A stretch of 64,000 nt of DNA from an uncultured Lachnospira sp. (lineage in GTDB: Bacteria > Bacillota > Clostridia > Lachnospirales > Lachnospiraceae). Every line of letters starts with the position of its first letter. The first letter of the stretch is position 1. A program made the translations under genes and the position numbers. Below, one piece after another: positions 27,829-36,629 of this stretch. The stretch lies in contig CAKRIN010000014.1 in the NCBI GenBank assembly GCA_934343805.1, forward strand, positions 4,523-68,522, written 5' to 3'. Below the pieces are notes generated by a model. That model made no database searches. It worked only from the letters and a program-made list of their open reading frames with translations, and was not told the DNA's origin.

Positions 27829-28736
27829 CACTGACCACCTCCCAGTATTTTTCCTGTCACAGCAAGAAATACATCATCCATGCCGCCTTTTACGACCTCA
27901 TAATCTCGGAATATCTCCTGATGTTTCACAATCATTTTCGTAGCTTCAAGTGTGTTCTTAACCTGAATCCTGTAACCATCACGGATTGCTTTGTACTCTG
28001 TTCCCAAAGTTTTAATCTCATCCTCTGTAACTCCGTACAAAGATATCGTATCCTGAACATATTCGTTCTTTAATTCCAAAGGGGTTCCCTCTGCCACAAT
28101 ACTTCCCTTATCAAGAATTACAACATATCCGGCACTTGCCGCCTCCTCCATGTAATGAGTTGTAAGAAATACTGTCATGTTCTCCTCTGTCCGAAGCCTC
28201 TCAATAACATTCCATATAAGAAGCCTTGTCTGCGGATCAAGCCCAGTCGTCGGCTCGTCAAGAATCAGTATCTCAGGTCTGTGAATCAGCGCCCTTGCAA
28301 TATCAATCCTTCTTCTCTGTCCGCCTGACAGCTTACCAACCGGTCTGTTAATGTAATCCCCGAAATCAAGTATCCCAACCAGTTCTGCCATTCTCTTTTC
28401 AAATGCATTTCCGGTAATTCCATACAACGCCGCCCTGCTTTTGAGATTTTCCTTAACTGTAAGAGGTTTATCAAGAACACTGTCCTGAAACACAACTCCC
28501 AACATTCTCTTTGTTTCACTGCCTGCCCTGTCTGCCTCTTTATCCTTAATCCACACATTTCCGCTGTCCTTGCGAAGCTGCCCACATATAATAGAAATCG
28601 TTGTGCTTTTTCCCGCACCATTTACACCTAAAAATGCGAACAATTCTCCCTTCTTTACGCAGAAACTTAAGTCATTAACTGCCTTCACATCGCCAAAACA
28701 TTTATTCAGATGTTCTATCTTAATAATATCCGACAT
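27828..28736 (-). CDS. ABC transporter ATPase, DrrA/CcmA-like exporter type
   Basis: The 302-residue protein has Walker A GVNGAGKST, Q-loop VVFQDSVLDKPLT, signature LSGGQRRRIDIARAL, Walker B ILILDEPTTGLD and the H-loop LTTHYMEEA. The C-terminal 85 residues are the extra domain common to drug/lipid exporters. A GGAGGGG site precedes the ATG. It follows the lipoprotein gene by 19 bases. Confidence 0.92.
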   Translation of the reverse strand: MSDIIKIEHLNKCFGDVKAVNDLSFCVKKGELFAFLGVNGAGKSTTISIICGQLRKDSGNVWIKDKEADRAGSETKRMLGVVFQDSVLDKPLTVKENLKSRAALYGITGNAFEKRMAELVGILDFGDYINRPVGKLSGGQRRRIDIARALIHRPEILILDEPTTGLDPQTRLLIWNVIERLRTEENMTVFLTTHYMEEAASAGYVVILDKGSIVAEGTPLELKNEYVQDTISLYGVTEDEIKTLGTEYKAIRDGYRIQVKNTLEATKMIVKHQEIFRDYEVVKGGMDDVFLAVTGKILGGGQ

Positions 28737-28755
28737 AGCCCCTCCTTAATGAGAA

Positions 28756-29331
28756 TTATTTCATGTATTTATTAATCCATTCTACCATATCCAGCTTGCC
28801 ATTACCGCAATATTCATGTCCCTGCAGTGAAAGTCCTATCTTACTTAGTTCAGCTTCTGCATTTGAAGTGCCAAGCTTCTCATATTCTGCATACACAAGA
28901 GCTAATTTCTTATTAAAGTCTGACACATTATTATTCTGCTTCCAGTTTTTAACCACACGCGCAACCTGCTCCTCGACAAGTGAATTGCCTGCTGCCAGCG
29001 CTCTTAAACTTACCGCCTGCTTTATAACATTATCCGAAGTCTCCTTATCGTCTGCTGATACATTTGCATTAATCTCATCTAATGCACTCTGGATTTCTTT
29101 AACTGCGTATGGATTGATTCCTGTTATATCAACGACTTCTTCTGTTATCTTTTCCACTGAAGTCTTTTCTTCTACTGATGTACTGCTCTGTGCTTCTTCT
29201 TTCTTAGTAGTTGATTGTGTCTGGACAGCCGTACTATTTACCGCTGAAGTCTCCTTATCATCTGCTTTGCTTCCACAACCAATTAAACCAATTACTGCAA
29301 CTAAAGCTGCTGCGTATAATAATCTTTTCAT
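28756..29331 (-). CDS. Lipoprotein of unknown function, coiled and charged
   Basis: The 191-residue product has a signal peptide with lipobox VIGLIGC (Cys about residue 19) followed by a Ser/Thr/Glu-rich linker and a helical region from about residue 70 to the end. No known domain is recognised. It overlaps the DUF3021 gene by 4 bases (ATGA) and precedes the ABC ATPase, so it may be an accessory of the exporter. An equally long open frame lies on the opposite strand and is treated as a shadow. Confidence 0.75.
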   Translation of the reverse strand: MKRLLYAAALVAVIGLIGCGSKADDKETSAVNSTAVQTQSTTKKEEAQSSTSVEEKTSVEKITEEVVDITGINPYAVKEIQSALDEINANVSADDKETSDNVIKQAVSLRALAAGNSLVEEQVARVVKNWKQNNNVSDFNKKLALVYAEYEKLGTSNAEAELSKIGLSLQGHEYCGNGKLDMVEWINKYMK

Positions 29332-29771
29332 ATAACATTACTCTCCTTTATCATATTATTTCTTCTTTCTTTAAGTTTTTTATTAACATCTGCCGCTGTC
29401 TTTACATTTTTACTGTAATCGACTATATGCCAGAATACTTTTCCAATCAGGATAAATACGGCATATACAACTGCGTCTCTTGCATCAAACCAGAATTGCC
29501 AGTGATGTGCCAGTGGCAGCAGTATTATTTCAAGCAATAACAGATGTAATATTGTCCTTATCCACCATGCTTTTTGCGATAACTCATCCTTTGAGTAGTA
29601 AACTGCCAGCGAAGCCAGAGCTATGAATGCCAATAAAAGACACTGTCCAAAATATGTCACAAGATTCAGTTTTCTTGTCGGGTCAAAAAACAGGCACATG
29701 AAGAACGAACATATCATAAGAATTCCGCACAATGTCACATACCGTTTCATCCACATCATTAATCTATCCAT
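29328..29771 (-). CDS. DUF3021 family membrane protein
   Basis: The 147-residue protein has four hydrophobic segments (about 10-28, 34-55, 67-90, 96-115). This size and topology, and its position 10 bases after a LytTR-domain gene, match DUF3021, which is regularly paired with LytTR regulators and may inhibit or sequester them at the membrane, as for LytTR-based LTR systems. That role is inference from the family. Confidence 0.8.
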   Translation of the reverse strand: MDRLMMWMKRYVTLCGILMICSFFMCLFFDPTRKLNLVTYFGQCLLLAFIALASLAVYYSKDELSQKAWWIRTILHLLLLEIILLPLAHHWQFWFDARDAVVYAVFILIGKVFWHIVDYSKNVKTAADVNKKLKERRNNMIKESNVI

Positions 29772-29781
29772 ACATTTCTCC

Positions 29782-30219
29782 TTACATTCCTAACAGGCGT
29801 TTTAATTCCGATACATATTTCCGCGAAACAATAACCGTTTCCCCATTGGTCAGCACCGCTTCGAATCTTCCTGAAACTGACGGTTTTATGTACTCAACCT
29901 TATCTGCATTCAGAACCATTGACTTACTACATCTGAAAAATGACATTCCCTCGCTCAGCTTCTCGAATTCATAAAGCTTCTCATGCGATACATATACATC
30001 ACTGTTCCCATATACGAATGAATTTCCGTCAACCACTTCAAAATAATATATATCCGACAATTCAATCCTGTAAAATGCTCCATTTTTATACACTCCAACT
30101 GAATTCTGCGCCGACACCACATTTCTTACCTTCTCCACCCATGCCGCCTGCGAATCACAGCATTTTACCAGAACTTCCTCTGCCCTGCTGTCTGTAATCT
30201 GTTCTATTGTGAATTTCAA
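29782..30219 (-). CDS. LytTR-domain DNA-binding regulator without a receiver domain
   Basis: The 145-residue product is a short N-terminal segment and a LytTR domain from about residue 45 (FYRIELSDIYYFEVVDGNSFVY ... FFRCSKSMVLNADKVEYIKPS ... VIVSRKYVSELK). There is no receiver, so control is probably through the DUF3021 membrane partner. It heads the operon with the lipoprotein and ABC exporter and is likely to regulate it. Confidence 0.87.
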   Translation of the reverse strand: MKFTIEQITDSRAEEVLVKCCDSQAAWVEKVRNVVSAQNSVGVYKNGAFYRIELSDIYYFEVVDGNSFVYGNSDVYVSHEKLYEFEKLSEGMSFFRCSKSMVLNADKVEYIKPSVSGRFEAVLTNGETVIVSRKYVSELKRLLGM

Positions 30220-30303
30220 AACATCACCCTTACTTTCTTTTGTTTATACAAATGCTTTATTCATATATATACTTTTTCCATCCCCATGTCTATACACTTA
30301 CTA

Positions 30304-30580
30304 CCAAGTTGCATTTTAAGCATGCCAAGTTGCATTCAAGCCGCTCATACTTCTGCCCTTTTTACATACGAATCCACTATTTCCATGCTTCTTCGTATGC
30401 TTTTCCTCCCGTCTCTTCTCTGACCTTTCCTCTTTCCTGCTCTCTTTTACATACGAATCCACTATCTCACGGCTTTTTCGTATGCTTTTCCTCCCATCTC
30501 TTCTCTGACCTTGCTCTATTTTGCGTACGAATCCACTATCTTATGGCTTCTTCGTATGCTTTCACACTCATCTCTTCTTT
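30304..30580. repeat. Block of direct and hairpin repeats upstream of the LytTR operon
   Basis: The motif CATACGAATCCACTAT, ending in TTCGTATG, occurs three times with left arms at 30365, 30450 and 30524 (the third reads CGTACGAA), so the spacing is 85 and then 74 bases. Each copy forms a hairpin CATACGAA/TTCGTATG and is followed by a pyrimidine-rich tail with CTCTTCT. Just before them CCAAGTTGCATT occurs twice (30304, 30325). No credible protein is encoded. It fills the space between the exporter operon and the end of the cobalamin operon. Confidence 0.75.
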
Positions 30581-30722
30581 TGCTTTCCCCATTTCCACAT
30601 GCAACAACTATCAAAAACACTTTTCCAGACAAAATACTTTCCCTAAACGCAACTACATCCACATCAAATCTATAGATTCATCATCAAAAAGCATCTTAAA
30701 CATTATAAGCTGCCTTCTGTAT

Positions 30723-30754
30723 AAAAAAAGACACAAAGCTGTTAACTCTGTGCC
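30723..30754 (-). terminator. Terminator of the cobalamin operon
   Basis: On the minus strand GGCACAGAG and CTTTGTGTC form a 9-bp stem (two G-T pairs) with a short loop, followed by a run of seven T. It lies 46 bases after the last gene of the cobalamin operon. Confidence 0.82.
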
Positions 30755-30799
30755 TTGTGCAATTATATTCACTTTATAAAACGCTTTATAAAATAACCT

Positions 30800-31717
30800 T
30801 TAGAATATATCCAGCATATTATCCAGATATATCTCTTCTCTTACATGTATCTGGTATTCCGGCTTCGTCATGTAATACAACAGAAATTCCAGAACCAGTG
30901 CGCTTCCAAGCCCGCGTCCTTCAATCTTAAAATTGGAAAATCCCATCGGCATATATGTATTCCTAATATCACCAACACTGATAAATGCCGGATTCTCCAT
31001 TGCCCTAGAAAATCTGTATCCACTCTGTGAATCCGGTGCAACGCATACATGGTCTGGACAGTCCTCACCAAGATTCTGACGGCTCACAATCTCATAACAA
31101 TTCTTTCTGTCATAACACCCAAACCAGCAGCACTCATTACACAAGAATTCCACTTTATCTTTTTCTTTATCTGTCAGCTTATCCAGCTTATCAAATGCTT
31201 TATTAAGACGGAAATCAGGCACTACATACCGGAACTCTTCTCTTTCCACTTCATCCAGAAAATCATTGAAATCCGTCAACACCTTCGTTGTCGATGAGAC
31301 AAGATAAAGATTCGGATAATGCTTCTTGATATACTCTGTAAGCAGGTCGGAATGTACAATAACGCCGTTGCGCACACCTTGACTCATGCCTTTGCTGTCG
31401 TTAAGTGCCTTACATAACGCATTACATTTTTCATCAGCTAAATGTTCTTCGCGAAGCAGTGAATTACTGAATGTCAGCCTTGCCGATATCCCATACTCAT
31501 TCATCAGATTCATGACTTCCTGTTCACTTTTTTCACCTGAACCGATTCGTCCGCCTCCCCAGATACAGTCTGCAGGCGCACCATATATTGAGCCAATCTC
31601 GCACCAGTCATAGAAATACTCTCTGTGCTTGCGATATACCAGCAAAAATGCTTCATACAACTCATAGAATTCAAACAACCCTGGAAGATGGTAATATGCC
31701 TTCTTTGTACTATTCAT
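30800..31717 (-). CDS. Peptidase U32-like protein at the end of the cobalamin operon
   Basis: The 305-residue product has features of the U32 collagenase-like family: an N-terminal barrel part with SARLTFSNSLL, a cysteine set in LCNECCWFGCYDRKNCYE, and the C-terminal signature MGFSNFKIEGRG. Many U32 proteins are RNA- or cofactor-modifying (TrhP, RlhA, UbiU) and bind Fe-S clusters through such cysteines; four or more cysteines are present here. The function in this operon is unknown. AGGAG lies 9 bases before ATG 31717; an in-frame ATG at 31753 would overlap cbiP. Confidence 0.65.
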   Translation of the reverse strand: MNSTKKAYYHLPGLFEFYELYEAFLLVYRKHREYFYDWCEIGSIYGAPADCIWGGGRIGSGEKSEQEVMNLMNEYGISARLTFSNSLLREEHLADEKCNALCKALNDSKGMSQGVRNGVIVHSDLLTEYIKKHYPNLYLVSSTTKVLTDFNDFLDEVEREEFRYVVPDFRLNKAFDKLDKLTDKEKDKVEFLCNECCWFGCYDRKNCYEIVSRQNLGEDCPDHVCVAPDSQSGYRFSRAMENPAFISVGDIRNTYMPMGFSNFKIEGRGLGSALVLEFLLYYMTKPEYQIHVREEIYLDNMLDIF

Positions 31718-31733
31718 ATCATGTATCTCCTGT

Positions 31734-33248
31734 CTATAATCCCATAATTTCATATATGTACTTCATATCCATATTTTCACGGATTGCATCTGCCAGCTTG
31801 TCATACTCTCTCTGCTTATATTCTTCAAAGCTCATGTCTGAACCGCTGTGTGTCACAATCCCACATCTTTTACCAAGCATATTTATAAAACTGTCACAGA
31901 ATTCTTTCTCATCAAATATTCCGTGAAGATAAGTTCCTGCCACATTCCCACAGACACATCCATCCATATATTCCGTTCCATCGACAGTATTATATATTTT
32001 TGCAAATGCATGTGCCTGTCCTTCATTCACAGTACTCTCTCCCATATGAATTTCATATCCGGCACATTTTTTCTCTCCAAGCATTTCCCACATTCCTGAC
32101 TGGCTGCAGATTATTCCTCTTGCTCTTGTACGGTGCTTAGACAGTGTAAATGTAGTTGTAACCGGAAGAAGCCCCATTCCCGGAATAACCTCACCGGTTT
32201 CTGCATTACATGAATCATCAATAACGTTTCCTAACATCTGGTAACCGCCACATATTCCAAATACAGGTATTTCATGCCTTGCACATTTTATAATCTGTGC
32301 TTCAATTCCATTCTTACGCAGCCATTTCAGATCATTAATTGTATTCTTGCTTCCCGGAAGAATTATAAGATTGGGATTTCCTATCTGTTCTGCCTTATCG
32401 ACATATCTTAAATTAACCTCTGGCAGCCTTTCGAGTGCATTAAAGTCCGTGAAATTCGAAATATGAGGAAGTCTTATTACAACTATATCCAGCTTTTCCC
32501 CTGAAACATCTGAGACCGATGTTTCAAGCCTTGAAGCAAGGCTGTCTTCATCTTCAATATCAAGCCTGACATAAGGAATTACCCCGGCAACAGGAATCTG
32601 ACATATGTCATATAACTGTTTTATACCCGGTTCAAGTATTTTCCTGTCTCCACGGAACTTATTCATTACCAGACCTTTTACACGCCTGCGTTCCTTTTCT
32701 TCAAGAAGCATGATTGTTCCAACAAGCTGCGCAAACACGCCGCCACGGTCAATATCTCCAACAAGAAGTACCGGTGCATCAACAAGTTCCGCCATTCCCA
32801 TATTAACAATATCATCTTTCTTAAGATTAATCTCTGCCGGACTTCCTGCACCCTCAAGTACTATCACATCATATTTTCTGTCAAGAGTGTCATAGGCTTT
32901 TAATATATCCGGAACCAGTTTCTTTTTGTACTGGAAATATTCTTTAGCCGGCATATTTTTTAGCGGTGTTCCGTTTACAATGACCTGCGAACCCACATCG
33001 CTTGTAGGCTTTAACAATATGGGATTCATTTCTACACATGGTGCTATTCCTGCCGCTTCTGCCTGCATAACCTGTGCCCTTCCCATTTCCAGGCCATCCG
33101 CTGTTATGTATGAATTCAATGCCATATTCTGTGATTTAAAAGGTGCTGCATTATACCCATCCTGCTTCAGCACTCTTAATATTCCTGCCGTTATAATGCT
33201 CTTTCCTGCATTAGACATTGTTCCCTGAATCATAAGATTCTTTGCCAT
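31734..33248 (-). CDS. cbiP: Cobyric acid synthase
   Basis: The 504-residue amidotransferase adds four amide groups (b, d, e, g) to adenosylcobyrinic acid a,c-diamide. The N-terminal P-loop region MIQGTMSNAGKS is of the MinD/BioD type, and the C-terminal class I glutaminase domain has its cysteine in GICGGYQMLG and histidine in GTYLHGIFD. It lies 66 bases after cbiB. Confidence 0.96.
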   Translation of the reverse strand: MAKNLMIQGTMSNAGKSIITAGILRVLKQDGYNAAPFKSQNMALNSYITADGLEMGRAQVMQAEAAGIAPCVEMNPILLKPTSDVGSQVIVNGTPLKNMPAKEYFQYKKKLVPDILKAYDTLDRKYDVIVLEGAGSPAEINLKKDDIVNMGMAELVDAPVLLVGDIDRGGVFAQLVGTIMLLEEKERRRVKGLVMNKFRGDRKILEPGIKQLYDICQIPVAGVIPYVRLDIEDEDSLASRLETSVSDVSGEKLDIVVIRLPHISNFTDFNALERLPEVNLRYVDKAEQIGNPNLIILPGSKNTINDLKWLRKNGIEAQIIKCARHEIPVFGICGGYQMLGNVIDDSCNAETGEVIPGMGLLPVTTTFTLSKHRTRARGIICSQSGMWEMLGEKKCAGYEIHMGESTVNEGQAHAFAKIYNTVDGTEYMDGCVCGNVAGTYLHGIFDEKEFCDSFINMLGKRCGIVTHSGSDMSFEEYKQREYDKLADAIRENMDMKYIYEIMGL

Positions 33249-33314
33249 AATTTCTGCACTCTGCCTTTCTTTTACACTTCCAGTATCTGTCTCATGTTAT
33301 TAATAAGGACTTCA

Positions 33315-34340
33315 TTATCCCCATGCTGCTATCACTGCACTTCTTATAATAAGCACAATAATAATCACAATAAATGCCGTGATATACAATAAAATATTAC
33401 TTCTTTTTATATCTTCAATTTCCAGTTTACGGATTGAATCCCCAATCTGCGGCTTATGCACAAGTTTCCCAAAATAATAGTTATCTCCTGACAGAGAAAC
33501 TTTCAATGCTCCTGCACATGCCGATTCTGTCTGTGCGGAATTAGGACTGCTGTGTTTCATTCTGTCCCTTAAAAAAATCTTCCATGCATTGCCCATGCTG
33601 TAATGTGATAAATCTTTATTCCTTCCCATACACATTTCTGCAAGCTGTGCAATTCCGGCAGCTGCAACCATAAGACATCCGCCTGCTCTTGCAGGAATGA
33701 AGTTCACAGCATCATCCATTTTAGCTGCAAATCTTCCAAAATGCAGGTATTTATCATTCTTATAGCCAATCATTGAATCCATGGTATTAACTGCCTTATA
33801 AACGAATCCCCCGACAGCACCGAAAAACATCATATAAAACAATGGTGCAACAACACCATCTGATGTATTTTCCGCAACCGTCTCAACAGCCGCACGCGTA
33901 ATACCATGCTCGTCAAGCTGGCTGGTATCTCTTCCGACAATCATTGATACAGCCTGTCTTGCCTGTGGAATCCCTTCATTTTTCAAAGCATAATATACTT
34001 TCATGCTCTCTGTTTTTAGTGATTTCACAGCAAGAATCTGATAGCACATAATTGTTTCGACTACACATCCAAGCACTATATTAATATAATAACAGACTGC
34101 AAGTATTCCCGCTGTAACAATACCTGTTATTAATGGTGTTAAAACTGCCAGAACTATGCCTCTTTTATATTTCTTTGCTTGTGAATTATCTTCTTTTAAC
34201 AAAATGCTTTCCAGCCATGAAATCAGTTTTCCTATAAGGCGTACCGGGTGATACAGCCAGTGCGGATCTCCAATAATCAGATCAAGCACATATCCACACG
34301 CAATTGCTATAGTCTGACATGTAAATATATTATTATTCAT
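33315..34340 (-). CDS. cbiB: Adenosylcobinamide-phosphate synthase (aminopropanol attachment)
   Basis: The 341-residue membrane protein has the CbiB hallmarks DLIIGDPHWLYHPVRLIGK near the start, AVETVAENTSDGVVAPLFY and NTMDSMIGYKND. It joins (R)-1-amino-2-propanol phosphate or a related linker to cobyric acid. The start overlaps the stop of cobC by one base. The threonine-phosphate decarboxylase (CobD) that supplies the linker is not seen in the window. Confidence 0.95.
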   Translation of the reverse strand: MNNNIFTCQTIAIACGYVLDLIIGDPHWLYHPVRLIGKLISWLESILLKEDNSQAKKYKRGIVLAVLTPLITGIVTAGILAVCYYINIVLGCVVETIMCYQILAVKSLKTESMKVYYALKNEGIPQARQAVSMIVGRDTSQLDEHGITRAAVETVAENTSDGVVAPLFYMMFFGAVGGFVYKAVNTMDSMIGYKNDKYLHFGRFAAKMDDAVNFIPARAGGCLMVAAAGIAQLAEMCMGRNKDLSHYSMGNAWKIFLRDRMKHSSPNSAQTESACAGALKVSLSGDNYYFGKLVHKPQIGDSIRKLEIEDIKRSNILLYITAFIVIIIVLIIRSAVIAAWG

Positions 34341-34924
34341 TATTTCTCCGTAATCTTTTTTATTGTACTTATATGCCCTTCCTGAGTAATATTGCAGATA
34401 TATCCATCACCATTGCCACAATGATAATCATAATAATCTCCACCATAGATTTCTGACAAAACTGCCATTATAGTTCCTCCATGAACAACACATGCAGCCG
34501 CATTCACCTCTGATTCCATACACTCATTAACAACCTTGTTCCACGCATGGACACATCTTGTCCTGAAATCAGCCATATCTTCTCCCTGCGGAAAAGGTAT
34601 TGTTCCATTACTGTCAATCCATTTCTGGTAATCCTCATCACCTGTCAGTTCTTTATAATTCTTTCCCTCGAATTTACCAAAGTCACATTCCCTGAAATCC
34701 TGCACAATTACCTGCTTCATGTCAGGATATATAAATGCTGCTGTCTGCCTGCATCTTTTTAACGGACTTACATATAATGCCTGTACCTTCGGATAACATC
34801 CGGAACGCATATACTCCTGTATCTGTGCCATTCCTGTATCACACAATGGTTCATCCGTAGTTCCTATATATCTCTTTTCGATGTTTCCTGCTGTTGCTCC
34901 ATGTCTGATTAATACAATCTCCAT
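34340..34924 (-). CDS. cobC: Histidine phosphatase, alpha-ribazole phosphatase type
   Basis: The 194-residue enzyme has the RHG motif in VLIRHGATAGN, the second-phase residues in SPLKRCRQTA, ECDFGKFEGK and VVHGGTIMAVL. In this operon it most likely removes the phosphate from alpha-ribazole phosphate or from cobalamin phosphate. ATG 34924 gives the natural start MEIVLIRHG; a GTG at 34951 would overlap the preceding gene. Confidence 0.9.
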   Translation of the reverse strand: MEIVLIRHGATAGNIEKRYIGTTDEPLCDTGMAQIQEYMRSGCYPKVQALYVSPLKRCRQTAAFIYPDMKQVIVQDFRECDFGKFEGKNYKELTGDEDYQKWIDSNGTIPFPQGEDMADFRTRCVHAWNKVVNECMESEVNAAACVVHGGTIMAVLSEIYGGDYYDYHCGNGDGYICNITQEGHISTIKKITEK

Positions 34925-34929
34925 ATTCC

Positions 34930-35313
34930 TTACTGTCCGCCTTTCAGACACTGTCCTATTCCACAGATTACTCTTTCCACATGCACAGCCTTCTTAACTG
35001 CACTGCAAAGTACGCGTCCGACTGCTTCCCTGTATATTCTGTCCTCTTTTTCTAACGGAACTATTCCGCTTCCAACTTCATCACATATTATAATAATTTC
35101 CGGATTGATATCATACAGACTGTCTATCAGAGTGTCTGTTGATTTTCCTTCTTTAACATATCTTTTTACAAGCAGATGCAAATGATTTAATATTTCAGCA
35201 TTTCCCAGGTCTTCAATATTACAATCTGCTCCATCGGCCACAACAGACATATTTTTCTTACTACATACATAATCAAGTTTTCCCTGATAAGCCCCACCAA
35301 AATATACTTCCAT
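34930..35313 (-). CDS. CobU-like protein with a broken P-loop
   Basis: The 127-residue product matches CobU at both ends but is short (CobU has about 180 residues). The N-terminus GGAYQGKLDY aligns with the CobU Walker A GGxRSGKSxxAE, but the Ser/Thr after the lysine is Leu. The C-terminal part CDEVGSGIVPLEKEDRIYRE and GRVLCSAVKKAVHVERVICG is strikingly like the classical CobU/CobP end. The middle segment with the guanylylated histidine is missing or changed. It lies 19 bases after cobS, in addition to a normal cobU. It may be a regulatory or structural subunit or a decaying copy. Confidence 0.8.
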   Translation of the reverse strand: MEVYFGGAYQGKLDYVCSKKNMSVVADGADCNIEDLGNAEILNHLHLLVKRYVKEGKSTDTLIDSLYDINPEIIIICDEVGSGIVPLEKEDRIYREAVGRVLCSAVKKAVHVERVICGIGQCLKGGQ

Positions 35314-35332
35314 ATTATCTCCATTCTGTTGG

Positions 35333-36103
35333 CTAAATTAATGTAATTACCGCAATTGCAGCCGTCATGCACAACTCGTTCACACAAAGCAGATAGCCTG
35401 CAAGGTCACCTGTTACCCCGCCAAACTGCTTATATGCCATATGCCTGTAATAAAGTAAAACAAGAAATGCCACGACAACAACAGCAGCTGCTGTGATAAT
35501 ACTGCACATGCACATACATGAAACACACAATACAAGCTGTATTACAAGCATTATATTTACCCTCTTTCTGGCTGTAACACTTGTAAATGTATAAAGCATT
35601 CCGTTATTTCTTGCACCGCGGAAATTAACTGCTGCCAGTCCGCTGATAATTCTCGAAAGATAGAAAGTAAATGCCATAATAATAATCTGCATATTTCCCG
35701 CATTCTGTACAACAATAAATGCAGCGGCAAAATACAGAACATAATAAACCAGAAGTTTAATAACTGCAAATGCACCAATATGTGAATCCTTTAATATTGC
35801 CAGTTTCTTTTCCCTGTCACCATATGAATTAAGCGCATCACATGTATCCATATAACCGTCAACATGGATTCCCCCTGTTATAATAACCGGCAGTATGATA
35901 AGTACCAGAGTCCTGCTTATATCCGGCACATTTAAAATCCTACCGGCATATATCCATCCATACACCAAAGCTCCAGTTATAAGTCCAACCAGCGGAAAGA
36001 ATCCCATTACATATTTCATGTCTTTTTCTTCTAATTCAAGATGTGGCATTGGTATCTTGGAATACATTGAAAATGCAATCACCAGTGATTTAATTATCGA
36101 CAT
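35333..36103 (-). CDS. cobS: Cobalamin (5'-phosphate) synthase
   Basis: The 256-residue membrane protein joins GDP-cobinamide with alpha-ribazole (phosphate). It has the family signature GGIHVDGYMDTCDAL with the metal-binding Asp residues, followed by KDSHIGAFAV, and GGVTGDLAGY near the C-terminus. ATG 36103 is preferred over an in-frame TTG at 36109. It overlaps the end of cobU. Confidence 0.93.
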   Translation of the reverse strand: MSIIKSLVIAFSMYSKIPMPHLELEEKDMKYVMGFFPLVGLITGALVYGWIYAGRILNVPDISRTLVLIILPVIITGGIHVDGYMDTCDALNSYGDREKKLAILKDSHIGAFAVIKLLVYYVLYFAAAFIVVQNAGNMQIIIMAFTFYLSRIISGLAAVNFRGARNNGMLYTFTSVTARKRVNIMLVIQLVLCVSCMCMCSIITAAAVVVVAFLVLLYYRHMAYKQFGGVTGDLAGYLLCVNELCMTAAIAVITLI

Positions 36104-36629
36104 CGCCAATATCCCCCTTTAAAAATACAGGAATTGAATATACAACTTCTACAACTGCATCCGCTGATTTGGAAAGCCTTACATTAAGCTCCCCAAGCCG
36201 CCTTATATAATCAGTTGTACTCTCATCATATTCACATCCGTCTGAAAATACTTCATTTGTTACAATAACAAGATGCCTGCACCCTGAATACAGTTTCATA
36301 CAGCCATCAAATATGTCATCAGGTTTTCCGGCTTCCCCAAAACATTCATTAGCAAGAAGGTTAGACATGCACTCAACTAATACCACCGGTCTTTCTTCTT
36401 TATCACAGCAACCCAATGCACTGCCTATATTCTGATACTGCTCTATCGTTTCAAAGCCTTTGCCCTCGCGCTGCCTTTTATGCTTTTCAATTCTTATTCT
36501 GCCTTCCTCTCCGAAAGGCTGCATGGTTGCCACATAATATTTTTTATTATCTCCGGCAAGCCGGCAGCATATCTGTTCAGCATACTCTGACTTGCCGCTG
36601 CCGCTTACCCCTGTAATTATAATCAACAT
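36090..36629 (-). CDS. cobU: Adenosylcobinamide kinase / guanylyltransferase
   Basis: The 179-residue enzyme phosphorylates adenosylcobinamide and then transfers GMP to it. The P-loop GVSGSGKSEYAE and the histidine region RIRIEKHKRQREGKGFETIE are present, as is VTNEVFSDG, matching the CobU NEVG segment in a divergent form. The C-terminal GIVP and YRD signature of most CobU is missing here but present in the separate truncated homologue at 34930-35313. It overlaps cbiA-cobT by 7 bases. Confidence 0.88.
   Translation of the reverse strand: MLIIITGVSGSGKSEYAEQICCRLAGDNKKYYVATMQPFGEEGRIRIEKHKRQREGKGFETIEQYQNIGSALGCCDKEERPVVLVECMSNLLANECFGEAGKPDDIFDGCMKLYSGCRHLVIVTNEVFSDGCEYDESTTDYIRRLGELNVRLSKSADAVVEVVYSIPVFLKGDIGDVDN

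Noticed and set aside
28763..29335. A 190-codon plus-strand frame opposite the lipoprotein gene
   Set aside because: The minus-strand frame has a lipobox, ribosome site and operon overlaps; the plus frame has none of these.
30304..30600. Possible CRISPR array
   Set aside because: Repeat units are imperfect, only three, with related rather than unique intervening sequence, and no cas genes are present in the window.
30240..30779. A 179-codon plus-strand frame in the gap before the LytTR operon
   Set aside because: It covers the hairpin repeats and the cobalamin-operon terminator, is rich in Ser/Phe/His from pyrimidine-rich DNA, and has no ribosome site.
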